A stretch of DNA of 64,000 bases from Calliopum simillimum (taxonomy: Eukaryota > Arthropoda > Insecta > Diptera > Lauxaniidae): the NCBI GenBank assembly GCA_951812925.1, contig OX638370.1, positions 103,926,897-103,990,896 on the forward strand. Direction: 5' to 3'. Made by a program: the position numbers and the translations under genes. Positions 20,423 through 31,068 of the stretch are shown here, one piece after another. A model generated the notes under the pieces. It ran no database searches, had not been told where the DNA came from, and worked only from the letters and a program-made list of their open reading frames with translations. Position 1 is the first letter of the stretch. The number at the start of each line of letters is the position of its first letter.

Positions 20423-22567
20423 ATGAGTGAACTTGAGAAACTGAGAACTGATTACGGAAGGTTATTAAGTGAGATAGGGAATTTTAAAGAAAAGTTGTGG
20501 GAGTGTTTGAAGCTAGCTGCAGGGGATACGCAAAATTTTAGTGTTATTGAAGAAAGGGTTTACAGTTATAGGGATTTGTCGGAGGTAGAAGAAGCGGATA
20601 AGGTATTAGACGAAATAATTGGAATAACTGAGTCCGAGGTTAGGAGATTAGAGGATAAATCTAGAGATTGGGAGTCGGAGTTTAACGCTCTGAAGAAACG
20701 CTACGATCAACATTTGACTTTGTTACAGTTGAATGTGAGTCAAATTGAGGAGTTAGAGCAGGAAAATAGTAGTTTAGCGAATCAGTTGAACGTATCTTTT
20801 GGGGTATTTTCATCAGGCGTCAATTGGAAGTTTGGCGAAGGCGATTCCCAGGAACATACTGGAGTGCGGGGTCGCACGCATTCATTGAAAAGAAGAAGTG
20901 TGAGGCAGGAAGGGTTTGACAAGGTCAGGTCTAGTGCGAGTACGGAGCGGTCGGCTTTGGATAATAGTGTTAGACAGGCGGACGAAGCTGGTAGTAGTGG
21001 GATTTCTGGGAATCTCGCATTGGAAAGTGAGGTGTCGGGAAGTGTCCCAGGGAAGGTTAGTTGTGGGAATAAAGAAGCACGGTCTGGTTTAGATAGGAAC
21101 GCCTTGGTCGCTGAAGTAAGAACGGGATCAAAGATGGTGGACGTGAAAAAATTGACTTTGGCGCAAAAGAAGCTTGAGAAGCAGCTGGACAGTGTTATAG
21201 GTAATTATAAGAAGTCTTCATCAGTCAGAAAAACTGAAGAATATTTCGACAAGAGATTGGAGGAGCTAGAGTATGTTTGGGAGAAAATAGTGAAGAATAA
21301 TGAGGAATTAGAGGAGGCGGAGGCTTCGGAGAAAGATTGTGACTATTTCAAGCGGAAAGTGTTTCCTATCTTGGAATTATATTACAGCGCCCATAAGGAC
21401 ATCCTCACAAGTGATAGGGACAAATTGAAGGGTCAGTCTGGACAGCAGGAGACTGCGGGCCCAAGTGCGGGGCAAGCAAGTATTTCAGCGCGTGATTTGG
21501 ACAGGGTTTCCAAGAAAGTTAGGGATCATGTGCCTCATTTCGGGGGGATAGATTCCCCCGCCTTGAAAACTGAGCTTCACAGGTTTATAGCGGCATGTGA
21601 GTATGTCAAACGATCGGTATTGCCATCTGAGGAACCTGAGCTTATTGAAGTGGTTAAACTTCATATGTTTGGGGATGCGTTTGAGTTGGTGAAATCTGTA
21701 AGGTTTGACTCGCTGGAGGAGCTTTTAGGCCTTTTAAGAAGTACTTATGAGAAAGGGAAGTCTTTGCAACAGACGCAAAAGGATATCTCGAATGCCCGCC
21801 AGAGTTCTGGGGAGGACATTCGGGCGTTTGCGAGAAGGTTGGGCGTGCTTCAAGCATCGATCACAGACAGGATGAGCCAAAAGTATGGCGCAAGTAACAT
21901 TGATTCCATGGTTAGGGAAACGGAAGAAACTGTTTTGCTGGCTTTCAAGAGGGGATTAAAAAACATGTCCTTGAGGTTATCTTTAATGAGTAGCAGGGCG
22001 GAAACGCTTAGTGAGTTAGCGGAAGAAGCGGTAGCCACGGAGGAAATGCTATGCGGAGAAGACGAACTCACTGCTAGGATTAACAGTATCCAGGTCCAGG
22101 ATAGGCTATGGCAGGACGCGTCTAGGGAGAGAGGTCGGACAAATCCGCGTTGGCAAAATAAGGACGACTCAGGGTACAGGGAGCCGAAGGATGGTCAGAT
22201 TAGGACGAAATGTTCATTTTGTAGCAGGACTGGTCACACAAGGGACGACTGTTGGAAAAGGAAGAATACGCCATATTGCGCTGGGTGTGCGGAATATGGG
22301 CATGAAAGGAGCGATCGCTGTTCAAAGGATTCAGGATCGGCTCGTAAGGGGTCCTGGAAGGAGAATAATAAGCAAAATGGATCACAGAGCCCTCAAAGAA
22401 AGGCAGGGGAAACAGCAGGGAAAAACTCGACTGACAGGAAGGAATCAGAAAGTCGGGGAAAAAGTATAGAATGTTTTTGGTGCCACAAAAAGGGGCATAT
22501 GGCCAAGGATTGTTACGCAAAGGCGAAACACAGCGCGGGAAACGCCAAGGGGCCCAACCGAGCCTAG
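20423..22567 (+). CDS. gag: Gag polyprotein
   Basis: A 714-residue structural protein that would form the particle and bind element RNA. I chose the ATG at 20,423 (MSELEKLRT); the frame is open slightly upstream but only from a TTG. The N-terminal region is rich in E/K/L heptads (about residues 1-120 and again about 230-320), suggesting coiled coils. A capsid-like region follows (about 370-560). The C-terminus is basic with three zinc knuckles: residues 597-610 (CX2CX4HX4C), 619-633 (a CX2CX4HX5C variant) and 684-697 (CX2CX4HX4C). It overlaps pol by about 100 nt in the +2/-1 frame. It is longer than many Ty3/gypsy Gags. No stops or frameshifts. Confidence 0.93.
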   Translation: MSELEKLRTDYGRLLSEIGNFKEKLWECLKLAAGDTQNFSVIEERVYSYRDLSEVEEADKVLDEIIGITESEVRRLEDKSRDWESEFNALKKRYDQHLTLLQLNVSQIEELEQENSSLANQLNVSFGVFSSGVNWKFGEGDSQEHTGVRGRTHSLKRRSVRQEGFDKVRSSASTERSALDNSVRQADEAGSSGISGNLALESEVSGSVPGKVSCGNKEARSGLDRNALVAEVRTGSKMVDVKKLTLAQKKLEKQLDSVIGNYKKSSSVRKTEEYFDKRLEELEYVWEKIVKNNEELEEAEASEKDCDYFKRKVFPILELYYSAHKDILTSDRDKLKGQSGQQETAGPSAGQASISARDLDRVSKKVRDHVPHFGGIDSPALKTELHRFIAACEYVKRSVLPSEEPELIEVVKLHMFGDAFELVKSVRFDSLEELLGLLRSTYEKGKSLQQTQKDISNARQSSGEDIRAFARRLGVLQASITDRMSQKYGASNIDSMVRETEETVLLAFKRGLKNMSLRLSLMSSRAETLSELAEEAVATEEMLCGEDELTARINSIQVQDRLWQDASRERGRTNPRWQNKDDSGYREPKDGQIRTKCSFCSRTGHTRDDCWKRKNTPYCAGCAEYGHERSDRCSKDSGSARKGSWKENNKQNGSQSPQRKAGETAGKNSTDRKESESRGKSIECFWCHKKGHMAKDCYAKAKHSAGNAKGPNRA
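22456..22462 (+). promoter_or_regulatory. Candidate -1 ribosomal frameshift site
   Basis: GGGAAAA is in the gag frame as G GGA AAA, fitting the X XXY YYZ rule. A -1 slip there enters the pol frame, which is open from 22,435. Eleven bases downstream a small stem TTTTTG/CAAAAA (22,474-22,491) could pause the ribosome, although it is weak. Slipping here would leave the third zinc knuckle out of Gag-Pol. Confidence 0.55.
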
Positions 22568-25500
22568 TGGTTGGGGAACCCAAGAAGCAAAGCAAAATAA
22601 TAATGAGTAAAAAGGATATGGGTGCAGAAAATCAAACGCAGGGTTCTGTTGTGGATGCGCACTCCGTATCGAGGAACGTGGTTGAAGGAAAGGTGAATTT
22701 GGATACAGTTAGTCAAACGCGGGTAACTGTTGTGGATACGTGTCCAAAATTCGGGGAAGGTGTTTTCCCTCGCAAGGAAAAACCTTCGAGTCTAAAGGGG
22801 GCAAGTAGTAGAAAGAGTGGGTTTGTCAAACAGAAAAGTTCTGGGAAAACAAGTACAGTTAATCAAACGCAGGTGGCTGTAGTGGATACGTGCTTGTTAT
22901 CAGGACGAAATTGTGAAAATTTTAGAGAAAGGAATCCTCACCACGATAAGGGCGGCAGGATGAATGAAGTGGAGGTACTAGAGGATGTGAATAAAATAGA
23001 GGTGATGGCCCAGGACATAAAAGGAGCGGTCGGGAGGCCAGTTGAAGGGACGAGATCAAAGGAGCTAAATGTACAGGCTGTACGACCGGTGGCCCAGCCC
23101 ACAGCGGATAAAGTGGGAACGGTCACTATAGAGTACGGTATGGGAAAATACCGTGAGTTACCTGTGGTAGTAGCTGAGCGGCCAGCAAGGATTGCGGCTG
23201 ACGAAATTGCTGCGGGGTGTGCTGTGGATTTCAGCAGTAAAAATTTTTTGATTGGACTTTGTGAGGCTAAAAATGATGTGTTCATTGAGGTTCCATGCGA
23301 GGGTGCTAAAAATGGAAAACTCATTTTACTCGTGGATTCGGGGGCCGACGCAAGCTTGGTAAAGCAGGACTCAATGTTACAGCAGATAGTGTTGGACACG
23401 TCTGTGACAAAAGATTTGAGTGGAGCTTTTGGTGGTCAAATCACGACTTTAGGTGTGACCAATATTGTTCATAGGCATCAGACTGATCTGAGTTTATCGT
23501 TGCACGTTGTACCGTTAAATCGTGGGGTCCCTGCTGATGGAATAGTAGGTAGGGACAATTTGTGGAATCACTCCATAATTGATGCTATGAATAAAAAGTT
23601 GATTTTTTATAATGATCAAAGGAATGAGATATTCGCGTTTAAATTGAAGTCGCTGAATGAAATGGACGGCATTTCATGCAACACGTTGATAGCAGTGCAA
23701 CCTCGAACTGCAAGAATAGTGCCTCTACGAGTAAAAACGAAGGAGGGAGAGATAGTAATTCACAAACAGGAACTCTCGCAGGGGGTTTATTTGGGTGAAT
23801 CGTTGACTAAAGTGGAAAACGGGGTGGCGTACGCCACTGTGTTAAATGCTTCCGAAAAAGAGTATGTCTTCGATTCGATTAGTTGCCCAAAATTTTCCAA
23901 CTATAAAGAGTATAAATTGGCCATGGATGGCACGATTAACATAGTTAGGGAGAAGGATTTCAAAGCAAGGATAAGTAAACTTTTCGAGTCGATTGATTTG
24001 GATCCGAACCTAAGCGTTGAGGAAAAAACCTCCATTGAAAATGTGTGTGGGTCTTTCCATGACATTTTCTTGCTAGAGGGGGATGCGTTATCATATACCC
24101 CGGTGTTGAGGCATGAAATCCCGACACCGGTGGGGCAGCCTCCGATCAACCAGAAACAGTACAGGTTGCCGCATTCACATAGGGATGAAATTAATAAGCA
24201 AGTGGGAAAGTTGCTGGATGATGGAATAATCGCTCCAAGCACCTCTCCATGGAATTCGCCACTTTTATTAGTACCCAAAAAGAGTGGAAAGGATGGAAAT
24301 AAAAAATGGAGATTAGTGATAGATTTTAGGAAATTGAACGAGGCAACTATCAAACAAGTTTTTCCAATACCCAGGATTGATGAAATTCTTGATCAGCTGG
24401 GTCACAGCCGATATTTTTCTACCTTGGATTTAGCAAGTGGATACCATCAGGTGTTAATGGATGAAACGGATAGGGAGAAAACTGCGTTCAGCACAGGGCT
24501 GGGGCATTTTGAATTCACTAGAATGCCATTTGGTTTAACTGGAGCGCCAGCCACTTTTCAACGTATTATGAATCATATCCTCACAGGACTTCAAGGACTG
24601 GAGTGCTTTGTATATTTGGATGACATAGTAATCTATGGAAAGAATCTGCAAGAGCACGAGGATAGGTTACGTAAGGTTTTTACAGTGTTGAGGCGGCACA
24701 GTTTAAAACTAAACACCGAAAAATGTAACTTTTTGCGACGCGAAGTCGTGTATTTAGGACACAAGTGCTCGGAACTGGGCGCATTGCCAGATCCACAAAA
24801 AGTAGAGTGTGTGAAAAGCATTCCGGTGCCAAAGAATAGAAAGGACGTGCAGGCATTTTTGGGCCTTGTAAACTACTACCGAAAGTTCATCAAAGATACG
24901 GCAAGTATGGCGCTTCCAATAAACAAGCTGTTGAGGAAGGATGCCAAGTTTGAGTGGACACCTGAGTGCCAAAAATCGTTCGAGGATTTGAAAACAGCAA
25001 TTATGTCACCACCCATCCTGGTGTATCCGGATTTCTCTAAGCAATTTTTGCTGACGACTGACGCCAGCAATGAAGCATTGGGAGCGATCCTGTCGCAGGG
25101 GAAAGTGGGTGAGGATAACCCCATAGCCTTTGCTAGTAGAGCGCTTAGCGACACGGAAAAAAGGTATTCAACCATAGAAAAAGAATTTCTTGCGATAGTA
25201 TGGGCTGCGAAAAATTTTAGGGCCTATCTTCTAGGAAGACATTTCAAAATTTATACGGATCACCAGCCGCTACGTGGAATAGCGAATTTAAAGGACCAAA
25301 CCTCACGGCTAGCGAGGTTTAGACATAAAATGTCAGAATATGACTTCGAAATTATATATAAGCCAGGGAAAGTGAATTTAAACGCAGACGCACTGAGCCG
25401 TCTGCCACAAGCGAATAAACAAATTACAGTGGTGCAGACGCGTTCCAAAGCCAAGGTCGTCGACCAAGGGGTAGTGGGACAGCAGACTGGGGTGGATCCT

Positions 25501-26589
25501 GACACACCAGCGGGAGATATGGTGAAGAGAAATGTCACGATACTAGTCGATCCAAAGGAAATTGAAACAGTACTTAAAGATTTCCACGACACTCCATTGG
25601 GGGGACATCAGGGTGCAGGCAAAACTTTTCTGCGGATTAGAAAGCAGTTCAGGTGGAAGGGTATGCAGAGAGACGTGAAGGAGTACGTAAAAAGGTGCAC
25701 AAAATGCCAAATAAACAAAAGTTCAAAACTGACGAAAATGCCTATGGTCCTGACAGATACGCCTGAAGTACCTTTTAATAAGGTGTACATGGATATTGTG
25801 GGGCCGTTGCCCGAGTCGTCGTCCGGAAACAAATATATTCTAACTTTTCAGGACGATCACTCCAAATATATGGTGTGTGCGGCCATGGCCGATGCGGAGG
25901 CAAGCACAGTGGCTAGGCATTTTTACAGCGAGATCATCGCCAGGTATAATGTCCCGAAGGTTTTGGTCACCGACAATGGTACCAATTTTGTTTCGAAGCT
26001 TTTTTCGGATACGTGCAAGTTGCTGGGTATCAAAAAGCTACATATAACCCCATATCATCCCCAGGCGAATGGCTCATTGGAAAGAAGTCATAGGCCCTTA
26101 GCAGAATACCTCAGAAGTTTCGTGAAGGAGGATGGTTCAAATTGGGATCAGTGGTTAGCGACAGCTATGCACGTGCACAATAACACAGTGCACACGTCAA
26201 CGAAGCGAACACCGTTTGGCACTTTGTATGGTTTCGATAGAGAGTTACCAACCAATTTGAAGAGGAAATGTTCACCAGTCTACAACGCTGACGACCAAAA
26301 TAAAGTTCTAAAATTTCAGATACAGAGAGCGCATGAAATCGTCAGAGACAACCAGAATAAAGCCAAGGAGCAAGCAAAGAAGCAGTACGACAGTTCAATA
26401 AACAAAGTCGTATTTAAAAAGGGCGATAAGGTTTTGATGAAAAATCAGACCAGGAAAAACAAGTTTTCCCCCATTTGGATCGGTCCCTTCGAGGTATCTG
26501 ACGTAGGCGGGCCAGTGACGACGGAGATTGTCGTCAAGGGCAAACACAAAAAGATACACAATAACCTACTAAAATTGTTCAATGCCTAA
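22471..26589 (+). CDS. pol: Pol polyprotein (protease-RT-RNase H-integrase)
   Basis: The 1,372-residue frame (counted from the ATG at 22,471; probably entered by -1 frameshift a few codons earlier) copies element RNA and integrates it. Order: a low-complexity N-terminus with a threefold 'QT..(V)VVD' repeat (about 54-145); aspartic protease LLVDSGADAS with catalytic Asp 289; RT from about 570, with YLDD at 715-718; RNase H with TDAS Asp 864; integrase HHCC zinc finger starting at His 1039; and a D1108-D1168-E1204 core with the classical 35-residue spacing. A C-terminal GPF motif (WIGPFEV) follows. PR-RT-RH-IN order defines Ty3/gypsy. All catalytic residues are present and no stop interrupts the frame. 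No chromodomain is seen. Confidence 0.96.
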   Translation: MFLVPQKGAYGQGLLRKGETQRGKRQGAQPSLVVGEPKKQSKIIMSKKDMGAENQTQGSVVDAHSVSRNVVEGKVNLDTVSQTRVTVVDTCPKFGEGVFPRKEKPSSLKGASSRKSGFVKQKSSGKTSTVNQTQVAVVDTCLLSGRNCENFRERNPHHDKGGRMNEVEVLEDVNKIEVMAQDIKGAVGRPVEGTRSKELNVQAVRPVAQPTADKVGTVTIEYGMGKYRELPVVVAERPARIAADEIAAGCAVDFSSKNFLIGLCEAKNDVFIEVPCEGAKNGKLILLVDSGADASLVKQDSMLQQIVLDTSVTKDLSGAFGGQITTLGVTNIVHRHQTDLSLSLHVVPLNRGVPADGIVGRDNLWNHSIIDAMNKKLIFYNDQRNEIFAFKLKSLNEMDGISCNTLIAVQPRTARIVPLRVKTKEGEIVIHKQELSQGVYLGESLTKVENGVAYATVLNASEKEYVFDSISCPKFSNYKEYKLAMDGTINIVREKDFKARISKLFESIDLDPNLSVEEKTSIENVCGSFHDIFLLEGDALSYTPVLRHEIPTPVGQPPINQKQYRLPHSHRDEINKQVGKLLDDGIIAPSTSPWNSPLLLVPKKSGKDGNKKWRLVIDFRKLNEATIKQVFPIPRIDEILDQLGHSRYFSTLDLASGYHQVLMDETDREKTAFSTGLGHFEFTRMPFGLTGAPATFQRIMNHILTGLQGLECFVYLDDIVIYGKNLQEHEDRLRKVFTVLRRHSLKLNTEKCNFLRREVVYLGHKCSELGALPDPQKVECVKSIPVPKNRKDVQAFLGLVNYYRKFIKDTASMALPINKLLRKDAKFEWTPECQKSFEDLKTAIMSPPILVYPDFSKQFLLTTDASNEALGAILSQGKVGEDNPIAFASRALSDTEKRYSTIEKEFLAIVWAAKNFRAYLLGRHFKIYTDHQPLRGIANLKDQTSRLARFRHKMSEYDFEIIYKPGKVNLNADALSRLPQANKQITVVQTRSKAKVVDQGVVGQQTGVDPDTPAGDMVKRNVTILVDPKEIETVLKDFHDTPLGGHQGAGKTFLRIRKQFRWKGMQRDVKEYVKRCTKCQINKSSKLTKMPMVLTDTPEVPFNKVYMDIVGPLPESSSGNKYILTFQDDHSKYMVCAAMADAEASTVARHFYSEIIARYNVPKVLVTDNGTNFVSKLFSDTCKLLGIKKLHITPYHPQANGSLERSHRPLAEYLRSFVKEDGSNWDQWLATAMHVHNNTVHTSTKRTPFGTLYGFDRELPTNLKRKCSPVYNADDQNKVLKFQIQRAHEIVRDNQNKAKEQAKKQYDSSINKVVFKKGDKVLMKNQTRKNKFSPIWIGPFEVSDVGGPVTTEIVVKGKHKKIHNNLLKLFNA

Positions 26590-26630
26590 GCAACCATCCG
26601 CAGTATACTATGTTAACTTTACATATATAT

Positions 26631-26662
26631 AAAAAAAAAAAAAAGGGGAATTAAAAGGGGGG
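26631..26662 (+). promoter_or_regulatory. Internal polypurine tract
   Basis: A run of 32 purines broken only by TT (A-run, then AAAAGGGG, AATT, AAAAGGGGGG) lies 42 bp after the pol stop. It resembles the real PPT and may be an internal priming site or the ancestral PPT of a shorter element. Position is the only support. Confidence 0.35.
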
Positions 26663-27976
26663 TTTTCCTTTCAAACAACACAAACAGTTGATGTCACATA
26701 AACGAACATTACGTGAAGAAGAAATGTAGATAAATGAGCGAAAGTGCAGGTTTTGCATAAGTCTAAATGACTGGTACAGAGCGATCCTCCAAAAGTATTG
26801 AACGGGTAAATCCGAAAAATGCGGTAAAATCTCTAAATGCCACGTCTTTTTGGTGACGGGGGATTTGAGCGTCGCCGACGTGCATTACTAAAAGTTTTCA
26901 GTTTCAATAAACTAACGGAAAATTGTTTTTATGCAAGAACAAGAAACATGCTAAGTGGCTGATAGAGTTTTTCGATTAACTGAAACGCTAATTATGAAAT
27001 ATATTACGGAGCATCAGGGTACTGCGTATTGTAAATAAATGAGTTACTAATAACTAATGTACTAACAGCTAACCACTAACAGAATTACTAATCTTTACTA
27101 ACCCGCACGGTACACCCAACTCCGAGTAATATAAGCGAATGACGAAAGAGTCAGATACATAGTAGCGGAAAAATTATCAGCAAAATTGAATTGACAAATT
27201 CAAACAATTTCTAAAATGGTAATGGGAGGCCCAGGTGCCAGCGGGGTAATCGACATGGCAATTTAATTATTTAAAAATTAATATTGTAATTGAGTTGCGT
27301 ATGAATTTACTTGCACAAAAATTGGAAAGAAACAGAGGAAAAGCCAAAATTAAACAAAAAATAAACGGAGTCGTGTTTAATGAATGGGTTACATTTATTT
27401 GGATTGTATTGTCGTTACACCAACAAAGTAAACAAAAATGAACAGAACAACTATGGGCAAATCTTGGTTTAATATGAAATACATAAGTGGGCAGAATTAA
27501 ATATGGGAAAAATACAAATACATTAATAACAAATGTAATTCAGAAGAATAAGATAAAAGGTGAAATAACATAAGCAACAGCACCGAGCTAGTTGCCAAAA
27601 CATATGTAAAAATAGGGGATTGTAAAATTTTAAAATTAGGAATGGTTTTCATGATATCGAATAATCTTCAAGGAAAGATGTAAGATATTGCAAAATGTAG
27701 GAAAGAGTAAATAAGAATACTTTTAAAGAAGTCTATTTTTATTTATAGGTAAAACGGTCAGAGTAGCTAAGACGAACTAAATTAATAACATATAGAGAGT
27801 TAGATAAATGAACTATGAAATAGTACAGAAATAGGGGAAAATGTCAAAGACTTTAGTACTATAGTAATTAGAATTGAGTAGATCATTTTAATTTATAAGC
27901 TTGAAAGTATGTAGTAATAAAAGGAATAATAATAAAAATGGAAGAATGAAGAATTTAAGTAAAACAAAAACTCACG

Positions 27977-28367
27977 TTACCCATGGACGCGGGTAGATGA
28001 AGGTGGATGAAACCTGTTGGGAAAAAAGAAAGAATATTTAGTGGGAAATACATTTTAGAGAAAAAAAAAAAAGGGGTAAAATTTCAGTTGATACTCATTC
28101 CTATGCATGGTCCAGGATGATCTGACGGTCTGTTGATATCTACTGAAAGAAAAGAAAACGAAACTTTTAAGGGCAGTCTTGGCAGTAGGAGAGGAACAGT
28201 ACTTACGACAACATAATTGCATTTGTATCCGAATTAGTAGAATGCACAAAAGACAAAGGTACACCCAAATTGCGATATACAGCGGAGCAATCAGGGCATG
28301 TGAAAAGGCCATATGTGACGAAAGAACCAAGTGGGCGCCTTGGCACAGCAATCGAAACGGAATCCAT
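27977..28367 (-). CDS. Candidate spliced antisense ORF inside the LTR element
   Basis: On the minus strand an ATG at 28,367, directly after an in-frame TAA, opens 53 codons ([16 protein letters not shown].., including a TCPDC motif) that run without a stop to a consensus donor GTAAGT at 28,206. A pyrimidine-rich acceptor (TTTTCTTTTCTTTCAG) is at 28,143, giving a 64-nt intron that keeps the frame open. A second possible intron (28,094-28,014; acceptor TTTTTTCCCAACAG) leads to a stop at 27,977; another donor GTGAGT lies at 27,975. The predicted protein is about 80 residues with no family I recognise. Antisense introns would survive retrotransposition, which fits. Chance is still possible. Confidence 0.35.
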
Positions 28368-29060
28368 TTACTGGCTGTGCACGTGGTCGACTGAAAACTG
28401 CATAGATTTATATTCTCACACTGATTTCAATGAAGTTAAATTTTTATGCAACACCGGAGATCTATTTCAACAAACAATTCTATTCAATTAAATCACTTTG
28501 GTTTGCTGGCCGATGAATAATACGTTGTTGCAAATTTATTTAATTTGGTACACTTTTGCCTTGTCGCCATTTTACAGTTCAACAGCAACATAAAAATACA
28601 AACTTTTCTCTCTACACTGAACTTTTTCACAAAATTAAAATATTTTACTTCAGCGGGATTTCTCTCTTGACTAACCGTGTGTTTGCGATCAACAGCCGGT
28701 CGAACCTAAAAATAAAAACCAAACGCATAACTTGAGGAGACATAAAACCATCAAGTGCTGATTAGGCAAATATAAAATGAAAAATAATAAGAGGGAAGAA
28801 CAGTTAAAATTTTTTGTTTATGTTTATTGTTTGTGTTTTCTTTTATGGAGCAACCTAAACCTGAAACTTCCGAAGGGAAAAGGGTGAAGAGGAAATAAAT
28901 AAAGCCAAACAGTTTAAATTTTTATTGCTTATTGTTTTTATTTTTTTTAAGTTTTGTTTTACAAAAGAAATTTGGGTACACTGTCTCTATGACAATTTGT
29001 ATCAATTATGTTTATTTGTTTTCTATTATTTGCAATTTAAATTTCGAAAAAATTTTTTTT

Positions 29061-29420
29061 TCATTGTTCAGTTTCAGTTTGTTCTTTCGTTAAATTTTGA
29101 TTTTTTGTTTTTAAATCCAATAATTTTTTATCAATATCGTTTATTTCAACGAATATTTGCTGATTTCTATGCCACTCTGGTGGTGGATTCGAATTCGCCT
29201 CATCAAAAAGAGCTTTGCGGCGCCGTTGTAAAAAGTTCTTCACCCCTCCACGTCTGGTTTTTCTTTTGCTAGGCAGCGATGATGATGATTCCGGTGATGA
29301 TAGTGTTGATGACTCTCTCAATGTAGTTTTTTTCAACCTTTTGAGGTATGGCTCAATTCGCCGTGGACGAGGACCAGCATTTGGATTCTCAGCCAAAGCC
29401 TTAATTAAGTTCGGATTCAT
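29061..29420 (-). CDS. Antisense ORF, 119 aa, basic
   Basis: I took the ATG at 29,420; the frame is open a little upstream only from TTG. The middle is serine-rich, followed by a strongly basic stretch (KRKTRRGGVKNFLQRRRKAL). The C-terminal third could form an amphipathic helix (IDKKLLDLKTKNQNL). There are no membrane segments and no known domain. It lies antisense to the element's genomic RNA, about 0.7 kb upstream (in its own direction) of the candidate spliced ORF, so the two might share a transcript. No promoter is identified. Function unknown. Confidence 0.4.
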   Translation of the reverse strand: MNPNLIKALAENPNAGPRPRRIEPYLKRLKKTTLRESSTLSSPESSSSLPSKRKTRRGGVKNFLQRRRKALFDEANSNPPPEWHRNQQIFVEINDIDKKLLDLKTKNQNLTKEQTETEQ

Positions 29421-31024
29421 TAAGTTCGTCAGCAAAAACTTTTCCAAAACTTTTTAAAACCGATTTAAAATTCGCGTGAAACAAAACTTTTTTCTTATTT
29501 AATTTTCAAAGCGCGACGTTCGCAGGATCGCCATGTAATAAAAAAGGATTGGTTACTTCTGAATATTTTGAGCCCTGCCTAGTCTTAACAGCTGTGCAAT
29601 ATTTCAAATTTCAATTTCAAATTTCACCATACATATATATTTGTATGCAAGTTAATATACGTATGCATATACGTATATACAATAAACGAATTGCTGAAGT
29701 TGCGTAAGTCTGTAAATATAATCGTGACTATGCAACGAAATATATTTGGATGCATGTATGTGCATCCACATATATCAGCAATAAAAAATCGGTTTAAGAA
29801 ATTGTAAGAGGTGAACAACCCTAATGGACAATTTACTGTTAGCGATTTAATTATCAGTTCGTACACTGAAAGAAAAAATTAAAGGGGAGAAAGAAAGTTG
29901 GAATTTTTATTCTACTACAACAAATAAGTAACTATAGATTTAGAAAGCTTAATTGGCTTAGTATATCCATTGGGGATTAATAGTTCAATTTTAACATAAT
30001 GTTTAAAAAAGAAAAAAAAAAAAATAGAAGTAAACACCACATATATTTGTATGCAAGTTAGTGCATATACATATATAGGTGACGAATAATGTCATAAAAA
30101 CTGTTGGGATAATATTGAAAACCCAAATCAGCAGTTATGAATGAAATGTAATTTTTTGATAACTAAAATATGTACATATATAAATTACACGGGAAAAAAT
30201 ATATATACATATTTATTTATTGCTAGAATTTTAAATGGTCCGAAATACCAATTAATTAAATAAAGAAAGTATATGCTACACTAAAAGTAATAACTCAATT
30301 AACAATAGAATAATTACGGGATTAAAACCAAAAGAAAACTTTAATTAAAGTTTTAAACTAAACGGAATGCAATGCCGTCATATGAATCATATTTATATGC
30401 ATTAACAGTGCTAAATGCATATAAATATGGAAAAGGTTGCAAAACTTAGATAGAGTTGAATAGGTATAAATTAGGTTTTTCATAAGTAAAAAACTAAAGC
30501 ATAACAATAAGATATAGGGAAATAAATCCCAAATAAAATATAATTTAATAGAAGGTAAAAGGAAATTGTAAGATATCAGTTGAAAACTGCTAAGGATATT
30601 GATTGATTAAAAGTAGATTAAAATAATAATTGAAAGAAAAATAAATTTAATTAAAGATAAATAAAGTAAAGTAGTATGTACAAGAAAATTGAAAAATCTT
30701 AATCGGAAAATATAAAATAAATATGAATTTTAAAAAATTTGAAGCAGAAAATAACAATAAATAAGTAAAATGTTAAGAAAATATTTTTGGATAATTTGTT
30801 AAGGAGTTGTAGCAAAAGAAGTCTACATACATAGAAAACAGGGAAATAAGTCCCAAATAAAGTATAACTAAGTAAATTGTAGAATCTTAATTGAATGATG
30901 TTAAGTAAATGTGAATTCTGAAAATAATCTTAGGTTTAATTGATTGATTGAGAAGTAAATAACAATAAGTAAAAAAATTATTAAATGATTTTCGAAAATT
31001 AACTAGGTAATTCTAACAAGTCAT

Positions 31025-31068
<44 letters not shown>

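Noticed and set aside
22938..23399. Minus-strand frames opposite pol, the longest 153 codons
   Set aside because: Shadows of a strongly coding pol frame on the other strand.
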